From: Chloroflexota bacterium | Lineage (GTDB): Bacteria; Chloroflexota; Limnocylindria; P2-11E | Length of the DNA: 46,295 nucleotides | Direction of reading: 5' to 3' | NCBI GenBank assembly: GCA_005889275.1 | Contig: VBFI01000050.1 | Span: forward strand, 1 to 46,295 | Shown here: positions 35,450-43,827 of the stretch, in pieces | Position numbering within the stretch: position 1 is the first letter of the stretch | How the letters are laid out: each line of letters opens with the position of its first letter | The notes under the pieces: generated by a model | What the model was told of the DNA's origin: nothing | What the model saw: the letters and a program-made list of their open reading frames with translations, nothing else | Databases searched by the model: none | Program-made: the position numbers and the translations under genes

Positions 35450-37728
35450 GCACCTCCGCACCGCGCGTCCGAGTTCGCGGCGTGGTCGGCGAGTCGGTTG
35501 AGCGTCCGGACGCCGTCCCCAAGGTGAAGGGCGAGTTCGAATACGCGAGCGACCTGCGGCGCGACGGAATGCTCTTCGGCGCGACCCTCCGCAGCCCGCA
35601 CGCGCATGCGCGCATCGCCGGAATCGAAACGTCCGCGGCGAAGCGGATGAGCGGCGTCCGGGCGGTCATCACGTCCGGGGAGCTGCCGACACGTGAGCGG
35701 TTCGGCCTGATGAAGCTCGACCAGCCCGTCCTCGCGACCGAGCGTGTCCGCTACGTCGGTGAGCCGGTCGCGATCGTCGCCGCGGATTCGGCCGAGGAGG
35801 CGCGGCTCGCCGTGCGCGCGATCACCGTCCGCTACGAGCCGCTCGCCGCGATCACCGATCCAGTCGCAGCGCTCCAGCAGGGTGCGGAGCAGCTGCATCG
35901 GAGCGGGAACGTCATCGATGAGGTGATCGTCGTGCACGGCGATCCGGACACGCGTGCCGACGTCGTCGTCGAGGGTGAGTACGAGGTCGCGATGCAGGAC
36001 CAGGCCGCGCTCGGCCCGGAGGCAGGTCTCGCGATCCCGCGCCGAGACGGCGGCGTCGACCTGCACGTCGCCACGCAGTGGCTGCACGAAGACCTGCGCC
36101 AGATCGCACCCTGCCTCGGACTTCCTGAGTCGAAGGTGCGGCTCGTCCTCGCCGGCGTCGGCGGGGCGTTCGGCGCGCGAGAGGACGTGACCCTGCAGAT
36201 CCACACGTGCCTCCTCGCGCTCGCCACGAGGCGGCCGGTCCGCATGACCTACGGGCGCGAGGAGTCGTTCTACGGCCACGTCCACAGGCATCCGGCGAAG
36301 CTCTTCTACGCGCACGGGGCGACGAAGCGAGGCGAGCTCGTCTTCGTGCGCGCGACGATCGTGCTGGACGGGGGCGCCTACGCGTCGTCGAGCCCGGCGG
36401 TCATCGCGAACGCGGCCTGCTTCGGGGCGGGGCCGTACCGTGTCCCGAACGCCCGCATCCACGCGGTCGGTGCGTACACCAATAACCCGCCGGCCGGCGC
36501 GATGCGCGGCTTCGGCGCGGTCCAGTCGTGCTTCGCGTACGAGGGACAGATGGACGCCCTCGCCGCGAAGCTCGGCATCGACCCGGTGGAGCTCCGCGAG
36601 CGGAACGCCCTGCGCAACGGCGATCCGATCATCACCTCACAACCCGTCGAGGGCAGCGCCCCGGTCGCCGAGATCGTGCGGCGCTGCGCCGACGCTCCAC
36701 TCCCGCCGCGGGGGCCCGAGACCGATCCCATCGCGCTGCCCGGCGGCGCGGGGAACCTCACGCACGGTGAGGGCGTGCGCCGCGGTGTCGGCTTCGCGGT
36801 CGGCATGAAGAACGTCTGCTACTCGCACGGGTTCGACGACTTCGCGACCGCCCGCGTTCGCCTCATGCGCGACGAGCGCGGTCCGCTCGCGCGCGTGCAC
36901 ACGGCGGCCGCCGAGGTGGGCCAGGGGCTCGTGACCGTCTGCGTGCAGATCGTCCGGACCGAGCTCGGCGTCGAGCGCGTCGAGCTCGATCCGCCCGACA
37001 CGACGATCGGCTCCGCGGGATCGTCGTCGGCCTCGCGGCAGACCTGGATGACCGGGGGCGCCGTCCTCGCCGCGTGCCGCGAGGTCAAGGCGGTCCTGCT
37101 TTCGCGCGCACGCGCGACTGGACGGCCACCGGACGACCTCGCCGCGCTGCTCGATGAGCCGATCGACAAGACGGTGAGCCACCGCCACCGGGACACCGAG
37201 CCGCGCGACGCGGCGACCCAGAACGCGGGACACGTCGCGTTTCTGTTCGCGGCCCATCGCGCCGTCGCCGACGTCGACATCGAGACCGGCCTCATCAAGG
37301 TCGTGCAGATCGCGACAGCGCAGGACGTCGGCAAAGCGATCAACCCGCTGGCGGTCGTCGGCCAGATCGAGGGTGGCATCGCGCAGGGCCTCGGGCTCGC
37401 GGTCATGGAGGAGGTGATCCTGAAAGACGGGCACGTGCGGAACGCGTCGTTCACCGACTACCTCCTGCCGACGACCCTCGACATGCCACCGGTCGTCACG
37501 CTGCTCATCGAACACCCGCATCCCGACGCCCCGTACGGCGCGAAAGGCGTCGGGGAGCCGCCGACGATCTCGAGCACGCCGGCGATCGTCGCCGCGATCC
37601 GCGCCGCGACGGGACGGACGCTCCACCGGGTGCCGGTCCGTCCCGACGACATCGTGTTCGACGAGCCCTACCGCTCGGGATGGCGGATCACGCCCGGGGA
37701 CGATCCACGGCGCGCGGTGCGCGCGTAG
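35446..37728 (+). CDS. xdhA: Xanthine dehydrogenase molybdopterin-binding subunit
   Basis: 760 residues. Large catalytic subunit. RSPHAHARI near residue 48 and YVGEPVAIVAADS near 101 mark the hammerhead domain. The molybdopterin domain has GVGGAFGAREDVTLQIH near 240, NNPPAGAMRGFGAVQ near 346, VHTAAAEVGQGLVTV near 483, and GAKGVGEPPTISSTPAI near 705 with the catalytic Glu. The CO-dehydrogenase signature with its active-site selenylated Cys loop was not seen, which supports a purine or related aldehyde/heterocycle substrate. No molybdenum-insertion accessory gene is in the window. The next gene starts five bases after the stop. Confidence 0.92.
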   Translation: MSTSAPRVRVRGVVGESVERPDAVPKVKGEFEYASDLRRDGMLFGATLRSPHAHARIAGIETSAAKRMSGVRAVITSGELPTRERFGLMKLDQPVLATERVRYVGEPVAIVAADSAEEARLAVRAITVRYEPLAAITDPVAALQQGAEQLHRSGNVIDEVIVVHGDPDTRADVVVEGEYEVAMQDQAALGPEAGLAIPRRDGGVDLHVATQWLHEDLRQIAPCLGLPESKVRLVLAGVGGAFGAREDVTLQIHTCLLALATRRPVRMTYGREESFYGHVHRHPAKLFYAHGATKRGELVFVRATIVLDGGAYASSSPAVIANAACFGAGPYRVPNARIHAVGAYTNNPPAGAMRGFGAVQSCFAYEGQMDALAAKLGIDPVELRERNALRNGDPIITSQPVEGSAPVAEIVRRCADAPLPPRGPETDPIALPGGAGNLTHGEGVRRGVGFAVGMKNVCYSHGFDDFATARVRLMRDERGPLARVHTAAAEVGQGLVTVCVQIVRTELGVERVELDPPDTTIGSAGSSSASRQTWMTGGAVLAACREVKAVLLSRARATGRPPDDLAALLDEPIDKTVSHRHRDTEPRDAATQNAGHVAFLFAAHRAVADVDIETGLIKVVQIATAQDVGKAINPLAVVGQIEGGIAQGLGLAVMEEVILKDGHVRNASFTDYLLPTTLDMPPVVTLLIEHPHPDAPYGAKGVGEPPTISSTPAIVAAIRAATGRTLHRVPVRPDDIVFDEPYRSGWRITPGDDPRRAVRA

Positions 37729-37733
37729 GTCGC

Positions 37734-39188
37734 GTGCCTTCGACTCCGTCCGCCGACGCCCCGCGCATCTTCAGCGGCATCGCCGACACCTACGACCGCG
37801 TCGGAGCGATCCTCTCGTTCGGCCAGGATCCGCGCTGGCGCCACGCGCTCGTCGCCTCGGTCGCCGCGGCACCCTCCGACGTCGTGCTCGACGTCGCGAC
37901 CGGCACGGGGATGGTCGCGCGCGAGCTCGGCAGCCGCTATGGCTGTCGTGTCGTTGGCCTCGATCAGAGCGCGGACATGCTCCGCACCGCGGTCGAACGC
38001 GACGGCCACGTGCCGCTCGTTCGCGCGCGCGCCGAACGGCTGCCATTCCCCGACGAGTCCTTCGACCATCTCACCTTCACCTATCTCCTGCGCTACGTCG
38101 ACGACCCCGCCGCGACGATGCGCGAGCTGGCGCGCGTCGTGAAGCCCGGCGGGCGGATCGCGATGCTCGAGTTCGGCGTCCCCAGCGGGCCGCTCCTTTG
38201 GGCATGGCGCCTTTGGACCCGCGTCGGGCTGCCGGTCCTCGGCCGACTCGTCTCGGAGCGATGGAGCGATGTCGGCGCGTTCCTTGGCCCGAGCATCGAG
38301 CGCTTCTACGCGGCCCATCCGCAAGACGAGGTCGAACGGTCCTGGCGTGACGCCGGGATGCGCGACCTCCGCGTCGCGCGCATGAGCCTCGGGGGTGGCG
38401 TCGTCATGAGCGCGACGAAGGCGGCCGCCGGCCCCGCCGCGACCGAGACGCTAAGACCGGCGGCGCCGCCGGAGCGAGCGGCCTTCTACGCGCTCGCACC
38501 CGGCGGAGCGCGCGACTACTGGACGTTGCTGCATCCGCCCTACACCGCCTGGCATCTGTCGTACGTGCTGCTCGGTGCCTCGCTCGCGCCGGCGCCCGAT
38601 CCGCGGATCGTCGCGGGCGCACTTCTGGCCTTTTTCCTCGGAGTCGGCGTCGCGGCGCACTCCTTTGACGAGCTGCAGGGTCGGCCGCTCGGGACGCGGA
38701 TCCCGTCCGGGGTGCTCGTCGTGCTCGGCTCCTTCGGGTTGCTCGGAGCGGTCGCGCTCGGTCTCGTCGCGGCGGCACAGGTCGGCGGCGGTCTTCTCGT
38801 CTTCGTCGTGGCCGGCGCCGCGCTCGTCCTGCTGTACGGCCTCGAGGCGCCGCTCGTGCACTCGGACCTCGGCTTCGCGTTGGGCTGGGGAGGCTTCCCG
38901 GTGATGACCGCCGCTTTCGCGACCGGCGCGCCGCCAGTCCCGGCGGCGCTCGTGGCGGTCGCTGCCTCGCTCCTCAGCCTCGCGCAGCGGCGCCTCTCCA
39001 CGCCGGTGCGCCGCATCCGTCGCCGGGCGACCGCGATCACCGGCGTCGTGCGGTACCGCGATGGCTCCACCGAGGCGCTCGGTCGGGACGCCCTGCTCGC
39101 CGCACCGGAGGCCGCGCTCCGGCTCCTCTGGCTCGCGGCGGTGACCCTCTCGGTGGGTATGCTCGCCGCGCGCTGGATCGGCCGGTAG
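37734..39188 (+). CDS. UbiE/MenG-like methyltransferase fused to a C-terminal membrane domain
   Basis: 484 residues from GTG 37734; the upstream GTG/ATG choices would overlap xdhA. Residues 10-225 are a class I SAM methyltransferase close to UbiE/MenG: RIFSGIADTYDRVGAILSFGQDPRWR, VVLDVATGTGMVARELG for SAM binding, and RELARVVKPGGRIAMLEFG. Residues 250-484 are a membrane domain with about six hydrophobic segments, starting ARDYWTLLHPPYTAWHLSYV and holding HSFDELQGRPLGTRIPSG, not recognised by me. The fusion could tether a quinone or lipid methylation to the membrane (inference). It follows xdhA closely, but no purine function is evident. Confidence 0.83.
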   Translation: MPSTPSADAPRIFSGIADTYDRVGAILSFGQDPRWRHALVASVAAAPSDVVLDVATGTGMVARELGSRYGCRVVGLDQSADMLRTAVERDGHVPLVRARAERLPFPDESFDHLTFTYLLRYVDDPAATMRELARVVKPGGRIAMLEFGVPSGPLLWAWRLWTRVGLPVLGRLVSERWSDVGAFLGPSIERFYAAHPQDEVERSWRDAGMRDLRVARMSLGGGVVMSATKAAAGPAATETLRPAAPPERAAFYALAPGGARDYWTLLHPPYTAWHLSYVLLGASLAPAPDPRIVAGALLAFFLGVGVAAHSFDELQGRPLGTRIPSGVLVVLGSFGLLGAVALGLVAAAQVGGGLLVFVVAGAALVLLYGLEAPLVHSDLGFALGWGGFPVMTAAFATGAPPVPAALVAVAASLLSLAQRRLSTPVRRIRRRATAITGVVRYRDGSTEALGRDALLAAPEAALRLLWLAAVTLSVGMLAARWIGR

Positions 39189-39198
39189 CCTTCGCTCG

Positions 39199-40302
39199 AT
39201 GATCCCGCTCGCGACGCTGCGCGCCGCGCCGAAGGTCCTTCTCCACGACCACCTCGACGGCGGGCTGCGGCCCTCCACCGTGGTCGAGCTTGCGCGCGAG
39301 CTGCGCTACGAGGGCCTGCCCACCAAAGACCCCGACGAGCTCGGACGCTGGTTCCACGCGAGCGCGGCTTCTGGATCGCTCGCGCTCTACCTCCGTGGCT
39401 TCGCGCACACGATCGCGGTCATGCAGACCGCGGAGGCGATCGAGCGTGTCGCATACGAATGCGGCGAGGACCTCGCGCGCGACGGCGTCGTGTACGCGGA
39501 GGTGCGCTACGCGCCGGTGTTCCACACCGAACGGGGCCTGAACCTCGAGCAGGTCGTCATCGCGGTCGAGCGCGGCTTCGCGCGAGCCGAGCGCGATCAT
39601 CAGATCAGCCTCCGCCAGATCATCTGCGCGATGCGCGATCGGACCGACTCGCTCGAGATGGCGGAGCTGGCGATCGCGAACCGCGACCGTGGCGTCGTCG
39701 GCTTCGACATCGCCGGCGAGGAGGCGGGTCATCCGCCCAAGGCGCATCTCGAGGCGTTCCATCTCTGCCACCGCGAGAACTTCTCGGTGACGATCCACGC
39801 GGGCGAGGCCTTCGGGCCGCCCTCGATCTGGCAGGCTCTCCAGTACTGCGGCGCGCACCGCATCGGGCACGGCGTGCGCCTCGTCGAGGACATGGCCATC
39901 GACGGCGGCAAGGTCGTGAAAGTGGGTCCGCTCGCGCAGTACGTGAAGGACAAACGGATCCCGCTCGAGCTCTGCCCGTCGTCCAACGTGGACACGGGCG
40001 CTGTGCCGACCCTCGCGGAGCATCCGATCCGCCATTTCATCGCCGAGCGCTTTCGGGTGACCGTGAACACCGACAACCGGCTCATGTCCAACGTGACCCT
40101 GTCCGAGGAGCTCCAGCGCCTGTCGCGCGTCGTCGGTCTGACGCTCGCGGACGTCGAACGTCTCTCGATCAACGCGATGAAGAGCGCGTTCGCGGGATAC
40201 GACGAGCGCGTCGCGATCATCTACGCGCGCATCAAGCCTGGCTACGCGCGCCTTCGCGGTGAACCCGCTCTCGCCGGCTATCCACTGCCGCCCAGCGCTT
40301 AA
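39199..40302 (+). CDS. add: Adenosine deaminase
   Basis: 367 residues from ATG 39199. It deaminates adenosine (and deoxyadenosine) to inosine. The metal and catalytic residues are VLLHDHLDGGLRP near residue 13, HAGEAFGPPS near 201 with the catalytic Glu, HRIGHGVRL near 223, LCPSSNVDTGAV near 258, and VTVNTDNRLMSN near 290 with the Asp pair region. The HDHLDGGLRP and TDNRLMS forms are typical of actinobacterial-type enzymes. It feeds the purine salvage and breakdown genes upstream, although the nucleoside phosphorylase linking inosine to hypoxanthine is absent here. Preceded by a short gap with no clear promoter. Confidence 0.94.
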   Translation: MIPLATLRAAPKVLLHDHLDGGLRPSTVVELARELRYEGLPTKDPDELGRWFHASAASGSLALYLRGFAHTIAVMQTAEAIERVAYECGEDLARDGVVYAEVRYAPVFHTERGLNLEQVVIAVERGFARAERDHQISLRQIICAMRDRTDSLEMAELAIANRDRGVVGFDIAGEEAGHPPKAHLEAFHLCHRENFSVTIHAGEAFGPPSIWQALQYCGAHRIGHGVRLVEDMAIDGGKVVKVGPLAQYVKDKRIPLELCPSSNVDTGAVPTLAEHPIRHFIAERFRVTVNTDNRLMSNVTLSEELQRLSRVVGLTLADVERLSINAMKSAFAGYDERVAIIYARIKPGYARLRGEPALAGYPLPPSA

Positions 40303-40462
40303 CCTTCTCGCGACCTCTTTACCCCGCGTTGACGGACCATCCATTGACCCGCGCTGCGACCAAGACGAAACGCATCCGGATTCGTCATCGACTCATCCTT
40401 TCGCCCTAGTCACCTCGTAGCACGCGGTCACGGGACACGAGAGATTTTGGGGATGGTGGGCG

Positions 40463-40930
40463 ATGAGACTGAGTTCGGCTGGGCGATTCCTTTCGGGCGT
40501 CGCGTTCTCGATCGCGTTCGTCGTGTCAAGCGTTCTGCTCGGCGCCGGGGCGTCGGCAAGTCCGCAGTGGTGTGAAGAGGACCCCACGTTCGTGGTGAAC
40601 GGCGCACTCGTCGACGTCTCGACGACCTTCGCGTACGAGTACGCGGGCTCGGTGAAGGGTCCGGTGGAGTTCGAGCTTCTCGTTCCGTCGAACGTCGTGG
40701 CGGCGGTGGTCTCGCTCCCCGGCACGGTCCCGGTCACCGCGAAGATCACCCGCTCGCTTCCGGCGACGGGGCTGCTCTTCATACCGGTCGTTGTCAAGGT
40801 GACCGTTCCGGCGACGGCCAGCTTCGCCACGTCGACCCGCATCACGGGGACGTACCTCTGGCTGAGCTCGAAGGCCGCCGGCAAGTCGAACACGACGACC
40901 AAGGTGAGCGTCACGCTGATCGGGCTGTAG
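40463..40930 (+). CDS. Secreted hypothetical protein
   Basis: 155 residues from ATG 40463, preceded by GGGGATGGTGGG. Residues 1-33 form a signal peptide ending ASAS (hydrophobic VAFSIAFVVSSVLLGAGA). The mature part has one Cys and mostly short beta-strands rich in Val/Thr/Ser (FVVNGALVDVSTTFAYEYAG, VVVKVTVPATASFATSTRIT, KSNTTTKVSVTLIGL), so an all-beta extracellular domain is likely. Not recognised as a family. Its last 60 residues lie in a 330-bp segment that is repeated immediately downstream. The stop is 3 bases before the following GTG. Confidence 0.72.
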   Translation: MRLSSAGRFLSGVAFSIAFVVSSVLLGAGASASPQWCEEDPTFVVNGALVDVSTTFAYEYAGSVKGPVEFELLVPSNVVAAVVSLPGTVPVTAKITRSLPATGLLFIPVVVKVTVPATASFATSTRITGTYLWLSSKAAGKSNTTTKVSVTLIGL

Positions 40931-41076
40931 CCCGTGTCGCGCCTTCGCTGGCCGCTTCGGCTCTACATCCTCGCGGTCCTCGGCGCGGCGCTCATCGCCC
41001 TCCCGGTGAGCGCCGCGTTCCGAGCCGACCTCCGGGCGCCGGACACGGTCATCCTCGCGCTCGTCACCGCGATGGC
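40747..41076 (+). repeat. 330-bp tandem duplication, first copy
   Basis: Copy 1 spans the 3' end of the secreted-protein gene and the first 143 bases of an HD-GYP reading frame. It is identical to the following 330 bases except for one base (T at 40792 against C at 41122, a silent Val change). 330 is a multiple of three, so both frames stay open. Confidence 0.95.
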
Positions 41077-41260
41077 CACCCGCTCGCTTCCGGCGACGGG
41101 GCTGCTCTTCATACCGGTCGTCGTCAAGGTGACCGTTCCGGCGACGGCCAGCTTCGCCACGTCGACCCGCATCACGGGGACGTACCTCTGGCTGAGCTCG
41201 AAGGCCGCCGGCAAGTCGAACACGACGACCAAGGTGAGCGTCACGCTGATCGGGCTGTAG
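40934..41260 (+). CDS. Chimeric ORF created by the 330-bp duplication
   Basis: 108 residues from GTG 40934. Residues 1-48 equal the N-terminus of the HD-GYP protein downstream (MSRLRWPLRLYILAVLGAAL), and residues 49-108 equal the C-terminus of the secreted protein upstream (TRSLPATGLLFIPVVVKVTV). It is the expected junction product of a head-to-tail duplication, not an independent gene family. It could be made and exported or inserted in the membrane, but is most likely a by-product, or an assembly error. Confidence 0.4.
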   Translation: MSRLRWPLRLYILAVLGAALIALPVSAAFRADLRAPDTVILALVTAMATRSLPATGLLFIPVVVKVTVPATASFATSTRITGTYLWLSSKAAGKSNTTTKVSVTLIGL

Positions 41261-41406
41261 CCCGTGTCGCGCCTTCGCTGGCCGCTTCGGCTCTACATCC
41301 TCGCGGTCCTCGGCGCGGCGCTCATCGCCCTCCCGGTGAGCGCCGCGTTCCGAGCCGACCTCCGGGCGCCGGACACGGTCATCCTCGCGCTCGTCACCGC
41401 GATGGC
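41077..41406 (+). repeat. 330-bp tandem duplication, second copy
   Basis: Copy 2 of the 330-bp unit; ends where the HD-GYP frame continues into unique sequence (GCGGTCGGCCAG). See copy 1. Confidence 0.95.
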
Positions 41407-42538
41407 CGCGGTCGGCCAGCTCCGGCCGGTGCACCTTTCGGTCAAGGTGAAGATGACGGTCGACGAGACCGCGACCTTCGCCGCGGGTCTGCTCCTCGGA
41501 CCTTTCTACGCGATGGTCGCGACCGCGGCGGCGACGCTCATCGCCCTGCACTTCCGCGGCGTCCGGCAGCGCTGGTACAACCGCGGCTTCAATACCGCGT
41601 CGTCGATCCTCGCCACCGGCTCGGCGGCCGTCGTCTACGCGAGCATCGCGGGGCCGGGCTCCATGGTCGTCCGCGAGCCGTGGGCGATCCTGCTCGCGGC
41701 CATCACCAAGTACGTCGTGCACACCGCGCTCGTCGACGTCGTGGTCGCGCTGCAGGTCCGCCGCAATCCGCTCACCGGCTGGTGGCGCCTGCACCGCCGG
41801 CTTCTGCCGTACGAGTCGGCGCTCCTCGTCTTGGGCGCCCTCGCGGCGATCGCGGCGCAGGCGCAACCGTGGACCCTGGTCCTCTTCGCCGTGCCCATGG
41901 CGGTCGTGCTCCTGACGTTGCGCGACAGCGCCGGCGTCCGCGAGCAGACGCGCGAGGCGATCCTCGAGCTGGCGGACCTCATCGACCTGCGCGACCCGTA
42001 CACGCACGGCCACTCGCAGCGCGTCGCCGAGCTCGCGGAACGCCTCGCGAAGCGCCTGAAGCTCGAGTTCGCGCAGGTCGAGCTCATCCGCGACGCCGCG
42101 CGCGTGCACGACATCGGCAAGATCGGGACGAACGACCTGGTCCTCTTGAAGCCGGGCCCGCTCACGGAGGAGGAGCAGGCCGAGATGCGCCGACACGCGG
42201 AGATCGGTCATCGCCTGCTGAAGCGGCTCCCCGAATTCTGGGAAGGCGCCGAGCTCGTGCTGTCGCACCACGAGCGTCATGACGGCACCGGATACCCGCG
42301 CGGCCTCCGCGGCGACGAGCTCCCGCTGGAGGTCTCGATCATCTCCGTGGCCGACACCTACGACGCGATGAGCACCGACCGCCCGTATCGAAAGGGTCTC
42401 GCCTGGGACGTGGTACGCGCGGAGCTCATCCGTCAGCGGGGCAAGCAGTGGCGCGAACGGGCCGTGGACGCGTTCATTGAGATGATGGATCAGGAGCGAC
42501 GTTCAGCGGTGCGTATCGACCGGGCATCGGCGGCGTGA
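41264..42538 (+). CDS. HD-GYP domain protein with N-terminal membrane domain (probable cyclic-di-GMP phosphodiesterase)
   Basis: 424 residues from GTG 41264. Residues 1-215 are a multi-spanning membrane domain with about six segments, starting LRLYILAVLGAALIALPVSA and including FAAGLLLGPFYAMVATAAATLIAL. Residues 230-415 form the HD-GYP domain: HSQRVAELAERLA, VHDIGKIGTND with the HD pair, RRHAEIGHRLL, LSHHERHDGTGYPRGLRGDEL (GYP motif), and VADTYDAMSTDRPYRKG. Metal ligands are complete. It likely hydrolyses cyclic di-GMP in response to a signal sensed by the membrane part. The stop overlaps the GTG of the histidine kinase. Confidence 0.9.
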   Translation: MSRLRWPLRLYILAVLGAALIALPVSAAFRADLRAPDTVILALVTAMAAVGQLRPVHLSVKVKMTVDETATFAAGLLLGPFYAMVATAAATLIALHFRGVRQRWYNRGFNTASSILATGSAAVVYASIAGPGSMVVREPWAILLAAITKYVVHTALVDVVVALQVRRNPLTGWWRLHRRLLPYESALLVLGALAAIAAQAQPWTLVLFAVPMAVVLLTLRDSAGVREQTREAILELADLIDLRDPYTHGHSQRVAELAERLAKRLKLEFAQVELIRDAARVHDIGKIGTNDLVLLKPGPLTEEEQAEMRRHAEIGHRLLKRLPEFWEGAELVLSHHERHDGTGYPRGLRGDELPLEVSIISVADTYDAMSTDRPYRKGLAWDVVRAELIRQRGKQWRERAVDAFIEMMDQERRSAVRIDRASAA

Positions 42539-43827
42539 GCGCCGTTCGCGTGGGCCGCCTTCGCGCTAAGTTAGCGCCGGTGACCGAGCGGCTCGAGCGC
42601 ACCTTCAACTGGGCTCGTATCGGCGGGGCCGGGCTCATCTTCGTCCTCGGGCCGCTCTTTCCGAACATCGGCATCACGTTCGTGTTCGGCCTCGGGACGT
42701 TCGTGCTCGTCTACGCCGCGCTGATTTACTTCTTCCTCCATTCGCCGCGCTTCGTCGTGTCGCTGGATCGTCTCGCCCGAACGATGTTCGTCATCGACAT
42801 CGCGATCGTCTCGTTCGGCATGCTCGTGTTCGCGTCGGACCCAAACTGGACGACGTTCGTGATCGCGAATCTCGTGATCATCGCGGGCGGCTTCCGCTTC
42901 GGCACGGCCGGGGCGTTCGCGGCGGCGGGGTCGATCTCGATCGCGTACGTGGTCATCGCGGCATTCCGCTCGGAAACCTATGGCCTCACCGTCGAACCGC
43001 CGCGGCTCGCGTTCCACGTGAGCGTGTTCATCCTGGCCGCGTACCTCATGTCCGGGATCCTGCGCGAGCTCGAGGCGCTCCGCGCGCAGCGCGAGAAGTT
43101 CGTCCGGCAGGCCGCGGAGGCGACCGCGCTGCGCCAGGCCGATCGGATCAAAAGCGAGTTCCTCGCCGCGATGTCGCACGACTTCCGCAGCCCCCTCACC
43201 GTGGTGCGCGGCGCGGTGGAGCTGCTCCTCGGAGAGCGGCCCGGGTCGCTCACCGCGGCGCAGCGCGAGCTCGCCGAGAGCGCCGAGCGCAACGTGAAGC
43301 GGCTCGAGGAGTTCACCGCCCAGCTGCTCGAGATGGCGCGCCTCGAAGAGGGGCAGATCGCCCTCGAGAAGGAGGATCTCGACCCCGTCGCCCTCGTCCG
43401 CGACGTGGTCGCGGACCACGCGGTCCTCGCCAAGCAGCGCAAGCAATGGATCTCCCTCGACGTGGATACCGATCCGCCCCACGTCGTCGCCGACCGGAGC
43501 CGCATCCAGCAGGCCCTCGCGAACGTGATCGTGAACGCCATTCGGTATGCGCCTATGGGAACGCCGATCCTCGTCGCAGCCCACCGAAGCGGCGACGCGA
43601 TGCGCATCGAGGTCCGCGACCACGGGCCCGGCATCCCGGCACAGGACCGCCAGCGCATCTTCGACAAATTCTTCCGCGGGCAGACGGCGGACGGCACACC
43701 GGGCTCGGGACTCGGACTCGCGATCGCGAAATCGCTCGTTACGCTTCACGGCGGCACGCTGGTGTATGAGGAGAACCCCGGTGGCGGCGCCGCGTTCGTG
43801 ACCTCGCTCCCACTCGCCGCGCAGTGA
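42535..43827 (+). CDS. Membrane sensor histidine kinase
   Basis: 430 residues from GTG 42535 (GTGA overlap). Five or six transmembrane segments span residues 28-185 (GGAGLIFVLGPLFPNIGITF, FVIDIAIVSFGMLVFA, FHVSVFILAAYLMSG). A coiled coil (ELEALRAQREKFVRQ) leads to HisKA with MSHDFRSPLTVVRGAVE, where the phospho-His is in SHDFRSP. The ATPase domain has NVIVNAIRYAP, DHGPGIPAQD, FDKFFRGQ and GSGLGLAIAK. No external sensor loop is large enough for a separate domain. It is followed by its likely partner regulator with a GTGA overlap. Confidence 0.93.
   Translation: MSAVRVGRLRAKLAPVTERLERTFNWARIGGAGLIFVLGPLFPNIGITFVFGLGTFVLVYAALIYFFLHSPRFVVSLDRLARTMFVIDIAIVSFGMLVFASDPNWTTFVIANLVIIAGGFRFGTAGAFAAAGSISIAYVVIAAFRSETYGLTVEPPRLAFHVSVFILAAYLMSGILRELEALRAQREKFVRQAAEATALRQADRIKSEFLAAMSHDFRSPLTVVRGAVELLLGERPGSLTAAQRELAESAERNVKRLEEFTAQLLEMARLEEGQIALEKEDLDPVALVRDVVADHAVLAKQRKQWISLDVDTDPPHVVADRSRIQQALANVIVNAIRYAPMGTPILVAAHRSGDAMRIEVRDHGPGIPAQDRQRIFDKFFRGQTADGTPGSGLGLAIAKSLVTLHGGTLVYEENPGGGAAFVTSLPLAAQ

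Noticed and set aside
37680-37733. ATG 37680 as methyltransferase start
   Set aside because: Overlaps xdhA by 49 bases and adds an Arg-rich stretch; GTG 37734 gives the usual UbiE N-terminus.
40303-40462. 160-base gap after add searched for terminator or promoter
   Set aside because: Short inverted repeats (GGAT/ATCC) and two TTGACN boxes are present, but none has a good partner box or U-run.
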